The notes: a model not told the origin generated them from the sequence alone. 64,000 bases of DNA from Melastoma dodecandrum (GCA_029817715.1 JARUPY010000087.1:4092001-4156000); one strand, 5' to 3'. Positions 25,501 to 35,902 are shown, counted from the first letter of the stretch. Translations and numbers: made by a program.

Positions 25501-26935
25501 ACTGGATGAAATTGTATAAAGTTGGCAAGGTGATGATTCCCTTAAAGCAATTCTGCAGCAGCTTGAATCCGAACCAGTTCTGCATTATTCACTCCAACAG
25601 GGCTTACTGAGAAAGAAAGGCAAACTAGTTGTAGGCAACAATCCTCAGCTCCGAGAGACCATAACTCGCATTTTTCATTCTTCAGCAGTAAGAGGGCATT
25701 CGGGAATCAACGCCACAACTAAAAGGGTCTCCAGTTTCTGTTTCTGGAAGGGGCTTGAAGATGATGTTAAGCAGTTCGTGAATAGCTGCGAAGTTTGTCA
25801 AAGATGTAAGTATGACATTGCTGCCTACCCAGGTTTATTACAGCCCCTACCGATCCCCACTTCTATTTGGTCGGATGTTAGCATGGACTTCATCACGGGT
25901 TTACCAAAATCTTTGAGCAAGGAGGTCATTATGGTGGTGGTTGACAGGCTGACGAAGTTTGCTCACTTTATTGCCCTGAAGCATCCCTTCTCATCTATGA
26001 CAGTGGCCACAGTATTTCTGAATCATCTCTTTAAGCTTCATGGACTTCCTCAAACCATCATTAGTGACAGGGATCCGGTGTTCTTAAGTGACTTCTGGAG
26101 AAACCTCTTTGAATTGCAAGGTGTATAGTTAAGATTCTCCTCTGCATATCACCCTCAGACAGACGGCCAAATGGAGGTGGTAAATAGGTGTGTTGAAACA
26201 TACCTTCGCTGTATGTGCGCTGACTGTCATATCACTTGGTGTAAGTGGCTCTCTTTGGCGGAATGGTGGTATAACACCACACACCACTCCGCTATACGCA
26301 TGACTCCATTCCAGGCTCTTTATGGCTACGAACCACCAATCCATCTTCCATACATTCAAGGTACTGCTGCTAACACCTCTGTGGACAGAGTTTTGGCAGA
26401 CAAGGAAGCTATAATACAACTTCTCAGTTTCCATATTCACAGAGCTCAAAATAGGATGACTCAATTGGCAAATCGACACTGCACTGATCGAAGTTTCCAA
26501 GTGGGTGAGCTGGTTTTTGTTAAATTGCAGCAGTACAGGCAATCTTCAGGTACTGGGGGACAGCACAGTAAACTTGCTTATCTGTACTATGGCCCCTATA
26601 AGATAACTGACAAGATTGGGGCAATGGCTTATAGATTGGATCTGCCATTCGGGTCGCAAATTCATCTGGTCTTTCATGTTTCCAGATTAAAGAAGTTTCT
26701 GGGGCCCAGAGATCGTTATGCTGCAACTTCCACAGATTCTGGTGCACCTACTCTGTTGCCAGAACGAATTCTGCAGAGGAAGATGGTTCGTCGGGTCATG
26801 TAGCAGCAACACAGTTGTTGGTCAAATGGCGGCATCATTCGGAAGATGCGGCTACGTGGGAGTTCCTCGATGATCTATTGCACAGGTTTCCTCATCTCAC
26901 CCTAGGGGACAAGGGTGAATTTAAGGAGGGGGTAT
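22531..26935 (+). pseudogene. Gypsy gag-pol polyprotein, inactivated by stops
   Basis: Gag from ATG 22,531 (VEFPEFDGTNVQEWIFRNE), zinc knuckle CFWCDEKYSFNHKC near 23,425, protease LVDSGSTHNLID near 23,670. RT has [30 protein letters not shown] and the catalytic VFFDDILVY near 24,680. RNase H has FVVEIDASSQGIGAVLTQEG; integrase has H2C2, DFITGLP, ISDRDP and SAYHPQTDGQ; a C-terminal LLVKWRHHSEDAATWE is chromodomain-like. In-frame stops occur near 22,913, 22,993, 24,370, 24,622, 25,517 and 26,126, and the frame shifts near 25,405 and 26,800. The domain set is complete, so it was once autonomous. Confidence 0.9.
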
Positions 26936-27446
26936 TGATGCATATAAATGTAGTTGACAGGGAAAACGGTTACCAGCCATTACGGTTTAAATTTAACCAG
27001 GGGAAAATGGGCTGGGCTGATGCGAAGGAAGAATGCTGGGCTGAGAACGCGGAGGAAGGAGGACGGGCTGGCACAAAGGAAGGAAGAGATCCAGAGGAGC
27101 GGACTGAAAACATGGGAAGAATTAAGGGACGCCTGGGAGAAGAAATAGAGAAGGAGGAGCAAGAAGATGAAAGGTTGCAATAGAATGCGGGCGCGGAGGT
27201 TAAGACAGAGGATTGAGAGCTGCAGATAACAGATTCTGTTAGGGGGGAAAACATTATAACATGGGAGAGAGAGAGAGGTAGTGCGGTGGGTACGATGGTC
27301 ATAGAATAGTTGATGGAGAGTTCTGGCTGCCGGAAATGGTGGTAGTGGTGGGTGTGAATGGTGTTGGTGTGTTTACTTACAGCTATGACTCTGTTATTTG
27401 TTTTTCGGGGAGGATTCAGCTATTATAATCGGTTCTAGTTGCATCA
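26936..27446 (+). repeat. 3' LTR of the gypsy element
   Basis: Partner of 21,943-22,450; preceded by the polypurine tract AAGGAGGGGGTA and followed by the target duplication GGACG. Confidence 0.92.
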
Positions 27447-27451
27447 GGACG

Positions 27452-28607
27452 CCAGTTGGGAAGCTCCGTTGCATGGGACACCGCCGCATAGTTGACGGGT
27501 TGGATTGTCGCTGGTCAGAGCGAGGCTCGTGTTTGGGAGGCGTCGGGCTCCCCGTCGTCGCAACCACGGAGATGGGGGGATCTCTTTGGAGGAGACCTAC
27601 TGTCGGCTCATGACACATACACGGAGGACTCGAGATCGTTGCCGCTTTGGAGCCTGGAGGAGATCACCTTAGAACCTCTGCTTCTATGATTGTTGGCTAC
27701 TGCTAGTGCCCAGACACCGATGGCTGGCTGACGGAATAAAGCATCCAGGAAGGAGCTGCTGGGGGGTTAGGGTGCACGTTCCTGGGGAGTGAATCCGGTG
27801 GCGGAGGTTGATGGAGTTCTTCGCAAATGAAGCCTGACTCCCATCTTTGTGGCTGCTTTGGAGTTGTCTTGGGGGAGTGGGTTGGCTATGCTTGAGCTAC
27901 CGTTGGAGCCATCGGGACTGTTGTTATCGATGCCGCCGATTGTGCAAGGGCTTTTCCGTTCAACCTTGGTTGATGGTGGCTTGGAGACAACGGGCAAAGG
28001 AGGCTGGGGAAGACGGAGTCGGCCTCAGGTTGTTGATCGGAAAAATGGAGGAGAAGGAGGTCCTCCATGTCCCTCTCAACGAGGGAGCTCCCACCCTTTA
28101 TCTTCCCGTGGTGAAGTGATGGCGCCTTGGGCCGAGTAATCCCGATTATCCTTGCAGAACCTTGGGTGTAATAGGAGTGTGCCTCCCCTTTAGAAAGCTA
28201 CGGTGTGTAGGAGTAGACTGAGATGTAGAAAGCTATCCTTTACGCCTCCCGCGGTTTCCCCTCGTGGGACGCAAAATGTCCACTAGCTGTGATATTGATC
28301 CTAGGAGTAGCTGCAGCCAGTCTTGCCTCTTCAGTGATCAACTATTTTTTGGAAAACTTAAAATTCCAAGACGGGGGTTCATCTCCCGTTTTTATAATTT
28401 CTTGCATTGAGGTCCGTCTTGGATGATGATCCCTCCTCCTTTAGCTCATTGCTTTATTTCCTCCGTTTGGTGGTCGTGGCCATAGGTTTCAAGACTTGGC
28501 GAATGCAAGGAATAGGGGGAATTAATTGCTTTCCCCAACCCGATGTCACGTGCACTCCATTCGATTGAGGGGCTTGTTTTACCGGAATACCGGTGTATTT
28601 AGGGTAT
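27452..28607. other. Nested insertion of unknown class, right part
   Basis: Continuation of the unassigned DNA split by the gypsy element. GC-rich short open frames occur on both strands (27.5-28.14 kb) without recognised domains. It ends just before copia sequence resumes. Confidence 0.45.
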
Positions 28608-29475
28608 CTACTATGTTCATCTATAAGAAGTGAAGAAAATTTTAAGGTATCTGAAAGGGACTAGTGACTTTGGCATCACAGTATAAGCTGGAGACTCGTT
28701 ACAAATCACTTGTTACACAAATGTAGATTGGGCTAGTTGTCCGGATGATAGAAAGAGCACTGGGACTTACTGTGTCTACATGAATCCTAATTTAGTATCT
28801 TGGTCATCACAGAAGCAGAGAGTGGTATCTAGATATAGTACGAAGACAGAGTACAGAGCACTGACAGAAGGAGTGGCATAAGTTACATAAGTTCAACGGG
28901 TATTATCTGAACTAAACTATCTTGACCTAGTTACATAGGTTCAACGGGTATTATCTGAACTAAACTATCTTGACCTTACGCCCTCGTTACTCTACTGTGA
29001 TAATCTAAGCACTATCCAGCTAGCAGCTAACCCTATCTTACATGCCCGAACCAAGCATGTGGAGATCTATCATCATTTTACCAGAGAAAAGGTACTTGTA
29101 GGAAGATTGGAGCTATGTCATGTTACCTCATAGGGACAAGTTGTTGATCCGTTGACGAAGGTTCTTCCTCTCCATCGCTTTTCTTCTAGTCGATCACAGC
29201 TGACTGTATTCTCTAGATCCAGTGCTTCAGAGTCAAGAAACGAGGTTGAAAATGGGTTTGTGAAAAAAGAAAATGGGTTTGCTGGAAGAGAAGTAAAAAA
29301 AAATGAGTTGGTGAAGGAAGAAGACAGTGAGTTTGCTGATTTTCGAAGTCTTTGGGGTTCTTCTGACAAGACTACAGTTGTTCTACATACTGAGGGTATG
29401 ACAGATGTAATTAGACCAGGCAAGAAGAAATCTACCGCGAGCCAAATAGGACCGGAGCTAAACAGGGCTGACTTT
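28608..29475 (+). pseudogene. Copia RNase H and unusual 3' coding extension
   Basis: Copia pol resumes with VKKILRYLKGTSDFG, then YTNVDWASCPDDRKSTGTY, SWSSQKQRVVSRYSTKTEYR and CDNLSTIQLAANP, the RNase H domain, ending DPLTKVLPLHRF...LTVFS. A further open stretch of about 90 codons (from about 29,215) follows before the usual GNVDQA-type terminus. It is Lys/Glu-rich and includes FADFRSLWGSSDKTTVV; I do not recognise it from copia polyproteins. Stops at about 28,684, 28,878 and 29,130 kill the frame. Confidence 0.8.
28881..28976 (+). repeat. 48-bp tandem duplication in copia RNase H
   Basis: The unit 28,881-28,928 is repeated at 28,929-28,976 with a single difference (ACATAAG versus ACATAGG). 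The length is 16 codons, so the frame is preserved. Confidence 0.9.
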
Positions 29476-29483
29476 CAGGGGAA

Positions 29484-29775
29484 TGTGGACCAGGCTTAGG
29501 GAGACTGACGTTGAGGGGGAATGTGGATCGAAAGCCCAAACCCAAGTTCATATAATTAATTAATTGAGTCCATATATAAGTTATCTCACTCTCCCTTCAC
29601 CCTCAATCTCTTCTCTCACACTAATGGTCATACAGTAAATGATGCGCGTTGAGTTTTTCTATACATAAGAGGATAATATTCTATTACAAGTAGGATAGTG
29701 AAATTTTTGACGTTTTCTTTTTGCTTTCTTCTTCTTCTTTTCCTTCATTCTTCTTCTGCACTTGTATTTGCTTCA
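29484..29775 (+). repeat. 3' LTR of the copia element
   Basis: Preceded by the purine tract CAGGGGAA, starts TGTGGACCAGG, ends TTGTATTTGCTTCA, followed by duplication CGAAG. Indels and substitutions against the 5' LTR are numerous, indicating an older insertion than the nested gypsy. Confidence 0.9.
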
Positions 29776-29805
29776 CGAAGGCAGGGGCTTCACCTCAGAG
29801 AGCTC
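29776..29805 (-). pseudogene. COR27/COR28-like exon, 5' remainder beyond the copia insertion
   Basis: After a TTGTTGCAG acceptor the minus strand encodes ELSEVKPLPS, continuing in phase into KWTDD at 15,491 once one copy of the 5-bp duplication CGAAG is discounted (25 + 173 = 198 nt, 66 codons). No convincing first exon with an ATG was found upstream; the region 29,806-30,232 looks intronic and is followed by a second retroelement. Confidence 0.7.
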
Positions 29806-30237
29806 CTGCAACAAATGGCATCATGATGGGAAGGAAATAACAAGTCACGAAGCAGGCACAAAAAAGGAGAGGAGCTACAACCAGCCACTCTGCCACTAAA
29901 ATTCACATGCATATATTACAACGGCCCTAAGGGGATGCACTGGAGTTGAGTCGGACAAAAGCCCTTAAACCATCGCACGGAACTTCCTACTTGTAAAAAG
30001 CATTCACATGCATACATTAGCCTCCCAGTGCGGTCTCATTTTCGGATAATCACTCGACGAAAGGCATGAGATGATCAAAACCAAACGAAGCGAAAAATCC
30101 GCTCAAAACTCCATCAACCACTCAGCTAGCTAATCCCATCTCCCATCACCGAGATAACACTCATCGCGAACATCAGAGGCTCGATCTCACCAAAGGAAAG
30201 GAAGCTGACTGAACAAAAACACGAGCTGAGGTCCCAC

Positions 30238-30779
30238 TGTAAGAAAAATCAATCCAATCCAGGATCACCGTAATCGAATTTAGGACACGATAAAGTGCGG
30301 AAAACAGAGTCACATACCTGGCGCTAACGTACCTTTATAATAATCCGATTATCAATCCTTTAGCACAATCCATATTCCAGAATCATTGCCCAACGAGATC
30401 TGCAAAATATAAGGTGAAGTCTGTGATCTAAGTCTTCCTCTCCCTGACTTGCCGACGGCCGATGGAGCACCTCTATTAGGGTTAGGACAAGTGGGAGAGG
30501 GGACCTAACACTTGTTAATATAAAGTGTGACGGGCCCTTCCATCACGGGCTTACGTCAATACACTGGGCCTACACCGAATGCCGTCCAGCCCACATCAAT
30601 AACAAAAAACCGAGATGTCGCAAAAGCCCATAGATCACCCAAAACCAAAAGGGGCTATCATGCATTGTCTCATATATCGTAATACAGCCTATTTTATAAA
30701 AACTGAAATCAGTAATTGATTATAGCCCAATAAGAATTTTATAAAATAAAATAATAAAGGTTAAAATAAAATTCTAACA
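30238..30779 (-). repeat. 3' LTR (element orientation) of the gag-only copia element
   Basis: Near-identical to 35,903-36,453; followed on the + strand by TTCTCCCACTTGG, the complement of the polypurine tract. Confidence 0.92.
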
Positions 30780-31272
30780 TTCTCCCACTTGGGCTATGAT
30801 CAATTACAAAGCTTTTAAAAATATTTTAGTTTTGAAAATGACTCTTAGGCTGTATACAATATGGCCATAGCAAAAACGCAATATACGAGACAACATCTCA
30901 AAACCAACCCCGACCATCAATGCTACTAACACTGAACCATAGCCGTTGTCACACCATTTAACGGTGTTGAACAACCATGATCACAAGCGCCAGCAACACT
31001 AACGTCAATAGGTCAATGTGGTGGTGTAGCCGAAAATAACATCCCTGAATGTGATCTGAATGATGTTATTTTCGGTCGGTCCTCATCTTTCTGCAACCTT
31101 ATGCCCATAATGAGCCAGAAAGACAATAGAGCATAACTGCTCTGTAAAATGTCTCATAAACCTTAATGCGCGCAAACCGCATTGTGCTTTATAAGAGACA
31201 AACTATATTGACAAAACCGTCATACTCAAGACCAAGCACCAACTCTCAAGATTTTCTTCAAAAAATTAAATG

Positions 31273-31610
31273 ACTCTGTAACCTTTACATTTCTCTGAAG
31301 TCGGAGTGCACAATCCGTAACCTTTATTCTTCAGAGAAATCAGAGTATACATCTGTAACCTTAATGCTTCAGAAAAGCCAGATGAAATCATCTACCTCCG
31401 TAACCTTAATGTTTCACAAAGTCAGATAAAACCATCTCTGTAACCTGAATACTTAGTGAAACCGGAGAAGTCATCTGTAACCCGGATACAACCAAATATA
31501 TCCATCATCTTTATATTGAACCAAGGTTAGAGAATACCCTCTGTAACCTCTATACCTCGGTGACACCGGGGTAATCATCCGTAAACTTTACGCCTCAAGG
31601 AAGCCGGATG
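31273..31610. repeat. Hairpin repeat family A (35-nt units, conserved core, varying stems)
   Basis: Units of 6-nt arm + 22-23-nt core (TAACCTTAATGCTTCA-like) + 6-nt arm. Arm pairs: ACTCTG/CGGAGT (31,273-31,307), CATCTG/CAGATG (31,350-31,384), TCTCTG/CGGAGA (31,435-31,468), CATCCG/CGGATG (31,576-31,610). Arms differ between units but remain complementary (a few T-G pairs). Degenerate units lie between them. An additional larger stem (TGTCTC...GAGACA with AATGCG/CGCATT inside) occurs at about 31,150-31,201. Confidence 0.7.
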
Positions 31611-32930
31611 AAATAAATTGAGTACTACTGCTTTACATGTCTCAAAACATAAATATCTCGTGAAAACATTTATTGGTGTCAGAGACGTACAAACTTGACA
31701 TAAGCGTCATGCTCAAGATAGACACCAAATCTTAAGACTTTTAACAATGTGCACATAATAAATCAGATAATCAACGATAATCAAATCTGATATTCCACAT
31801 GTACAAGGCATGTTCCAAATACGACAGTTTAATAATCATGTCTATCAAACAAGACATGGATATAAGGCTCCCACGAACCGAGCAAATCAAAATACATTCC
31901 ACGTATAACAACAATATGGGCTCGCTAGGCCCCACGTGGTATTCCTCTTGTATATAATTCAATCAATATTGTACCCACGATACAACGAGTAATATGAGTG
32001 TTTTTATCATCTACTGCGTCATTTTGAAAAAACACCACTCAATCAGCAAGGGTGGTGTATGTAAGAACCCTCAACATCCAACATGACAACTCAATATAAC
32101 CTTATATTGGACAATGCTCTAATGAGCCTTAACAAAAACTTCAACTAATGAAAGCAATCAAATGATTAAGTTGAGGAGCTCCCACTGATCTAACATATAA
32201 TCAAAATCCAAAAACTCCCACAAGTTTATTAAAACATGATTACTCAAGGCACTCAGGGCTTTCAATCTTTAGTTGTGTTAACATCAAGCTCTACAGATGT
32301 TACAAACTCCACAACACATATCACATAAGCGACTCCACGGATCTCTACAAGCGAGTCGCTTTGGCGACCAAATACCTGTATCATCATGTGAAATCTCCCA
32401 ATCCCGGGATGCTTATTAAACCTTTCCCACCCAACTCGACAATCGAGTTGAATACTACGAAATATTTCAAAACAAATTACATACACTTTCAATTAGTGTA
32501 ACATTCATACAAAAGGATTTCACGGATCTCAACGAGCGAGTCACTTTGGCAACCAAGCGCCCGTATCATCATGTGAAATATCCCAACTCTGTGATGCTCG
32601 TAAAACCTTGTATAGCTCACAAGCAAACAAAGTGACATACTCATGAAATTCACCTTGATATGTAAGATTTACTATCTTATACAAATCAATTCAAGACTTT
32701 TAAATCTTTGTCATTTTAAACAAACCAAAAGAGACTATTTATATATGAACCAGTGAACAACCGATAGTATAACTGCTATCAAATAGAGACCAACACAAAT
32801 GATCTCTTCAGAAATACTCGAAATGCACCAAATGTAAGAACCAGACATCTTTGGGCAGAAAGGTCCCTACATCAGGACACCCAAGTCTTCGAATGTACCC
32901 TCAACAAGATTTAGAATATTTCACCTGTCA

Positions 32931-33161
32931 CTCTAAGTGAGCCACTTTGGTAACCAAACACTCAAAGCACAAATATGAGACTTCTCACTTGTTGAGAACA
33001 CGTGCGATTGTAAGAAACTTTCAGCTGTCACTCTGGCTGGGCCACTTTGGCAGCCAAATAACCAGAGCACAAATCTAAAATAACTCACCCGGATGCACGT
33101 GCCCATGAAGCACGTCGCCTGTCACTGTAAACGAGCCACTTTGGCAGCCAAACGCTTACAG
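32931..33161. repeat. Hairpin repeat family B, block 1 (three 37-nt units)
   Basis: Units at 32,931-32,967, 33,031-33,067 and 33,125-33,161: a 9-nt arm, a 19-nt core AGCCACTTTGGCAGCCAAn, and a 9-nt arm. Arms are CTCTAAGTG/CACTCAAAG, CTCTGGCTG/...ACCAGAG and CTGTAAACG/CGCTTACAG. Each is preceded by GTCA and followed by CACAAAT. Looser relatives occur near 32,345-32,381 and 32,530-32,566. Confidence 0.8.
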
Positions 33162-34372
33162 CACAAATACGAAGTAACTCCACTTGCTCACATAATTATG
33201 CACACAATTATCTTATGTATGCCAACTTAGGCCAACGAGTCAAATAATGGTTCATAAGAGTCTCAAATCGAATAACAACCATAGTTAATAAATTTACTTA
33301 CTCTCTAAGTGTTATAAATCTTTCAAATACTTTTGGTGTATTTACAGACCTTCTAAGAGAGTAATGTTTTAAACTACATCAAAAGAATAACTACATTTTG
33401 ACTCTATTAAATAATAGATTTTATCCTAAAAGCTCAAGGCAATTATAGGGATAAAATATACTTATAGGGATAAAGGTTTCTCGTTTAACGTATCATTTCA
33501 CAGCCGACATAATATACTTCACATCATAATGACTGAGTCCCAATAAATGTCTCGGCTTATGTTATTTTCGATAACCAAAATTTCATATTTGTCCTACACT
33601 TACAAATGAAAGTCAAAATTTCATTTCATATCATATGATTTTAAAATCAAAATCTATTTAGCAAATAACCACTAATGCAAAAAAACTAATGACGATGAAA
33701 GAATACTGGTCCCAACCAATCAAATTCAATAAAGCTTTTGTTACTCATATACTCATCTTGTTTAATAAATCAACTAAGCCCAACCAACCTAAAATCAAAA
33801 CCAGGGAAGTCCCCTTCTCAGAGTCATAGGGTCACCTAGTTTCACTTTATATTCACCATATTAATACTTCCACAAGGTGTTAGGACCACCGTAGTATGTC
33901 CCCACCCTCTCCTCCGGACGTCCGGGAAATCGGAGCAGGTAATAACCGCGGGTAGCATTACCTTCCCGCACTCCTCTGACATCTCAGCAAGGTACGCACC
34001 ACAGTAACAGTGGGATCGACCTCCACTCATGAGAAAACAGGCGGAACGATATAATAAATCCTCCCAACTACATCATCAATAGCAGCAGTTGCATTTAAAT
34101 AGTTATCTCAACACATACTTGCGGTACCAGTTCATCCCTTCCAACCAAAAGGTACATAATAAGTCTCCCTGACAATTTACAAGTCAATCAAAGACAGCAG
34201 CAGGGAGAGATCGATTACTCATAAGAGGAAGCAATTTCCAAATCCGCCATCCACATGCCAAATTCATTAGTAAATTTCACACTATGGGGGTTGGTGATTA
34301 AACCCACAGATGCCATTATCATCATTGCAACATAATCAGAGTACGACCTTCGAGAGAAAACAAGGATTATGG

Positions 34373-35189
34373 CTACAACAAGATTGACAACGCACTACTT
34401 CTCTCACTCTGATCATGACCATGCCTCTTAAAGCCCGTATTCTTAGAAGCACCGGGGTGAAAACGCTTAGAGTGCTTCTTACTCTTCACAAAAGAAGGTC
34501 TAGAAGAAGACACAAGAAATGCACTCTCACTCTTCTCCCTCTTAAGTTTCTCCTCCTCCGCCATACACTTACTAATGAGATCATTGATAGTCCAACTCTT
34601 GTTTTGGGAAATAAAGGCAATTTTGATCTGAGAGAAACTCGGAGGCAAGGAATTGAGAGCATGAAGAATGATGAATTTATCTAGGAGAGGAATCTCAAGG
34701 TTTTTTTTTTAGTTTGGGCTGGAGGGAAATCATTTTTAGAATATAGTCTCTCACTCCTCCCACATTGTCATAAGACATACTCGTCAGCTTTTTCAACAGG
34801 ACACTAGATTCAGCCATATCGCGTTCAAGGTACCTATCTCCAAGAGCAGTGAACAACTCCTTAGCAGTGGAAGCCTCAGGTAACCCACTCAACAGATGTT
34901 CTGAAATTGATCTCCTCATGGCTAGAAGACTCATATAGTTCGAATGCTCCCACTTGCTAAAGTACTCCCTTTCCATTGGGGTACTAGCCTCAGTAAGCGG
35001 AGCGGGGCGATCCACTCGCAAGGCTAAATCCAGATTTACAAATCCTAGGGCATACAGAAGCTCATCCTTCCACTTATTGAAATTAGATCCATGTAGGACC
35101 TCAACAACGCCAACACCGGTATTGTTCAAGGCAAGAGTGACTGAAACAAGAGGAACAAATACATGAGTGAACATAACAGCAATAGTCAT
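34373..35189 (-). pseudogene. Copia-type gag of the minus-oriented element
   Basis: The frame 34,695-35,189 reads VVEVLHGSNFNKWKDELLYA, YFSKWEHSNYMSLLAMRRSI and LFTALGDRYLERDMAESSVL, the retrotransposon-gag (UBN2-like) fold. It continues after a homopolymer frameshift at about 34,700 into 34,373-34,648, Lys/Ser-rich with SWTINDLISKCMAEEEKLKR. No zinc knuckle is visible. The run of nine or more T residues at the frameshift may be slippage or decay. Confidence 0.8.
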
Positions 35190-35328
35190 TTACATAGACT
35201 ATCAACCAGAGAGCCTCAAACAACGCCAAATACAGTAAATCCAACACCTTTGGGCAGAAGGACCCCACACCAGCAAAGTCAAGACACTCTAGCAACCCTC
35301 AACAAGTCCAAGAAAATCCCACCTGTCA

Positions 35329-35560
35329 CTTTGAGTGAGCCGCTTTGGCAGCCAAGCACTCAAAGCACAAATATGAGATAACTCACTTGCTGAGAACACG
35401 CGCGATTGTAAGAAAACCCGGTTGTCACTCAGGTCGAGTCGCTTTGGCAACCAAACGACCTGAGCACAAATCCAAAAGCCGCTTACCCTTAATGCACATG
35501 CCCGTGAAATGACCCACCTGTCACCGTAAACGAGCCACTTTGGCAGCCAAACGCTTACAG
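35329..35560. repeat. Hairpin repeat family B, block 2 (three 37-nt units)
   Basis: Units at 35,329-35,365 (CTTTGAGTG/CACTCAAAG), 35,428-35,464 (CTCAGGTCG/CGACCTGAG) and 35,524-35,560 (CCGTAAACG/CGCTTACAG). The geometry, order and spacing match block 1, about 2.4 kb away, so the whole block of roughly 350 bp is duplicated. Confidence 0.85.
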
Positions 35561-35657
35561 CACAAATGTGAAAACACCGACAAGTTCACTCACAAAGATC
35601 ACATGTTCCCTTAGTCACATATGTACGCTCAATAATAACCTTTTTTTTTAGGGACTT

Positions 35658-35760
35658 CCGCAGCTGCGGCGCGCGGTAACAGAATGTTCCGCAGCTGCGG
35701 AATGATCCGCCGCAGCTGCGGCGCGCGGTAACAGAATGTTCCGCAGCTGCGGAATGACGT
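35658..35760. repeat. Two 52-bp tandem units of paired palindromes
   Basis: Each unit holds CCGCAGCTGCGG, then GCGCGCGGTAACAGAATGTT, then TCCGCAGCTGCGGA. Both 12-14-nt elements are perfect palindromes built on PvuII-type CAGCTG cores. It lies in the leader of the gag-only element, between the primer site and gag in element orientation. Confidence 0.85.
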
Positions 35761-35902
35761 CTGTTCGTCTTCCTCTAAACCTAATTTCGCGAAAACCGAT
35801 CCTAATCACCAGAATCGATCCCAAATCGCGAAATCTTTTCAGAAATACCTAATCAAACTTCGTGCGGATCCCAAATCGACAAACGGTTGCTCGGATACCA
35901 CA

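Larger units (their letters stand above)
21943..27446 (+). mobile_element. Ty3/gypsy LTR retrotransposon, nested
   Basis: LTRs 21,943-22,450 and 26,936-27,446 (TGATGCATATAAATG...GTTGCATCA), flanked by the perfect 5-bp duplication GGACG (21,938-21,942 and 27,447-27,451). A tRNA-Met-type primer site follows the 5' LTR two bases on; the polypurine tract GGAGGGGG precedes the 3' LTR. Domain order is gag-protease-RT-RNase H-integrase-chromodomain-like, that of gypsy chromoviruses. The LTRs differ by roughly two dozen positions by eye, so it is younger than the copia host. Confidence 0.93.
15492..29775 (+). mobile_element. Ty1/copia LTR retrotransposon (degenerate, carrying nested insertions)
   Basis: Bounded by LTRs 15,492-15,805 and 29,484-29,775, both TGTGGACC...CTTCA. 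It is flanked by the perfect target duplication CGAAG (15,487-15,491 and 29,776-29,780). A tRNA-Met-type primer site follows the 5' LTR and a purine tract precedes the 3' LTR. Gag, protease, integrase and RT pieces lie at 15.8-19.67 kb and RNase H at 28.6-29.2 kb, the copia order, interrupted by about 8.9 kb of nested DNA. It sits inside a coding exon of the COR27-like gene, in antisense orientation to it. Confidence 0.92.

Noticed and set aside
27767..28139. Overlapping frames that might be a captured gene
   Set aside because: Several phases are open at once, as expected of GC-rich non-coding DNA, and none has a domain.
32262..32492. Minus-strand frame within the gag-only element
   Set aside because: Lies in the hairpin-bearing non-coding interior; no similarity to pol domains.
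35641..35762. CRISPR-like or bacterial repeat
   Set aside because: Eukaryotic context; only two units, explained as palindromic duplication in a retroelement leader.
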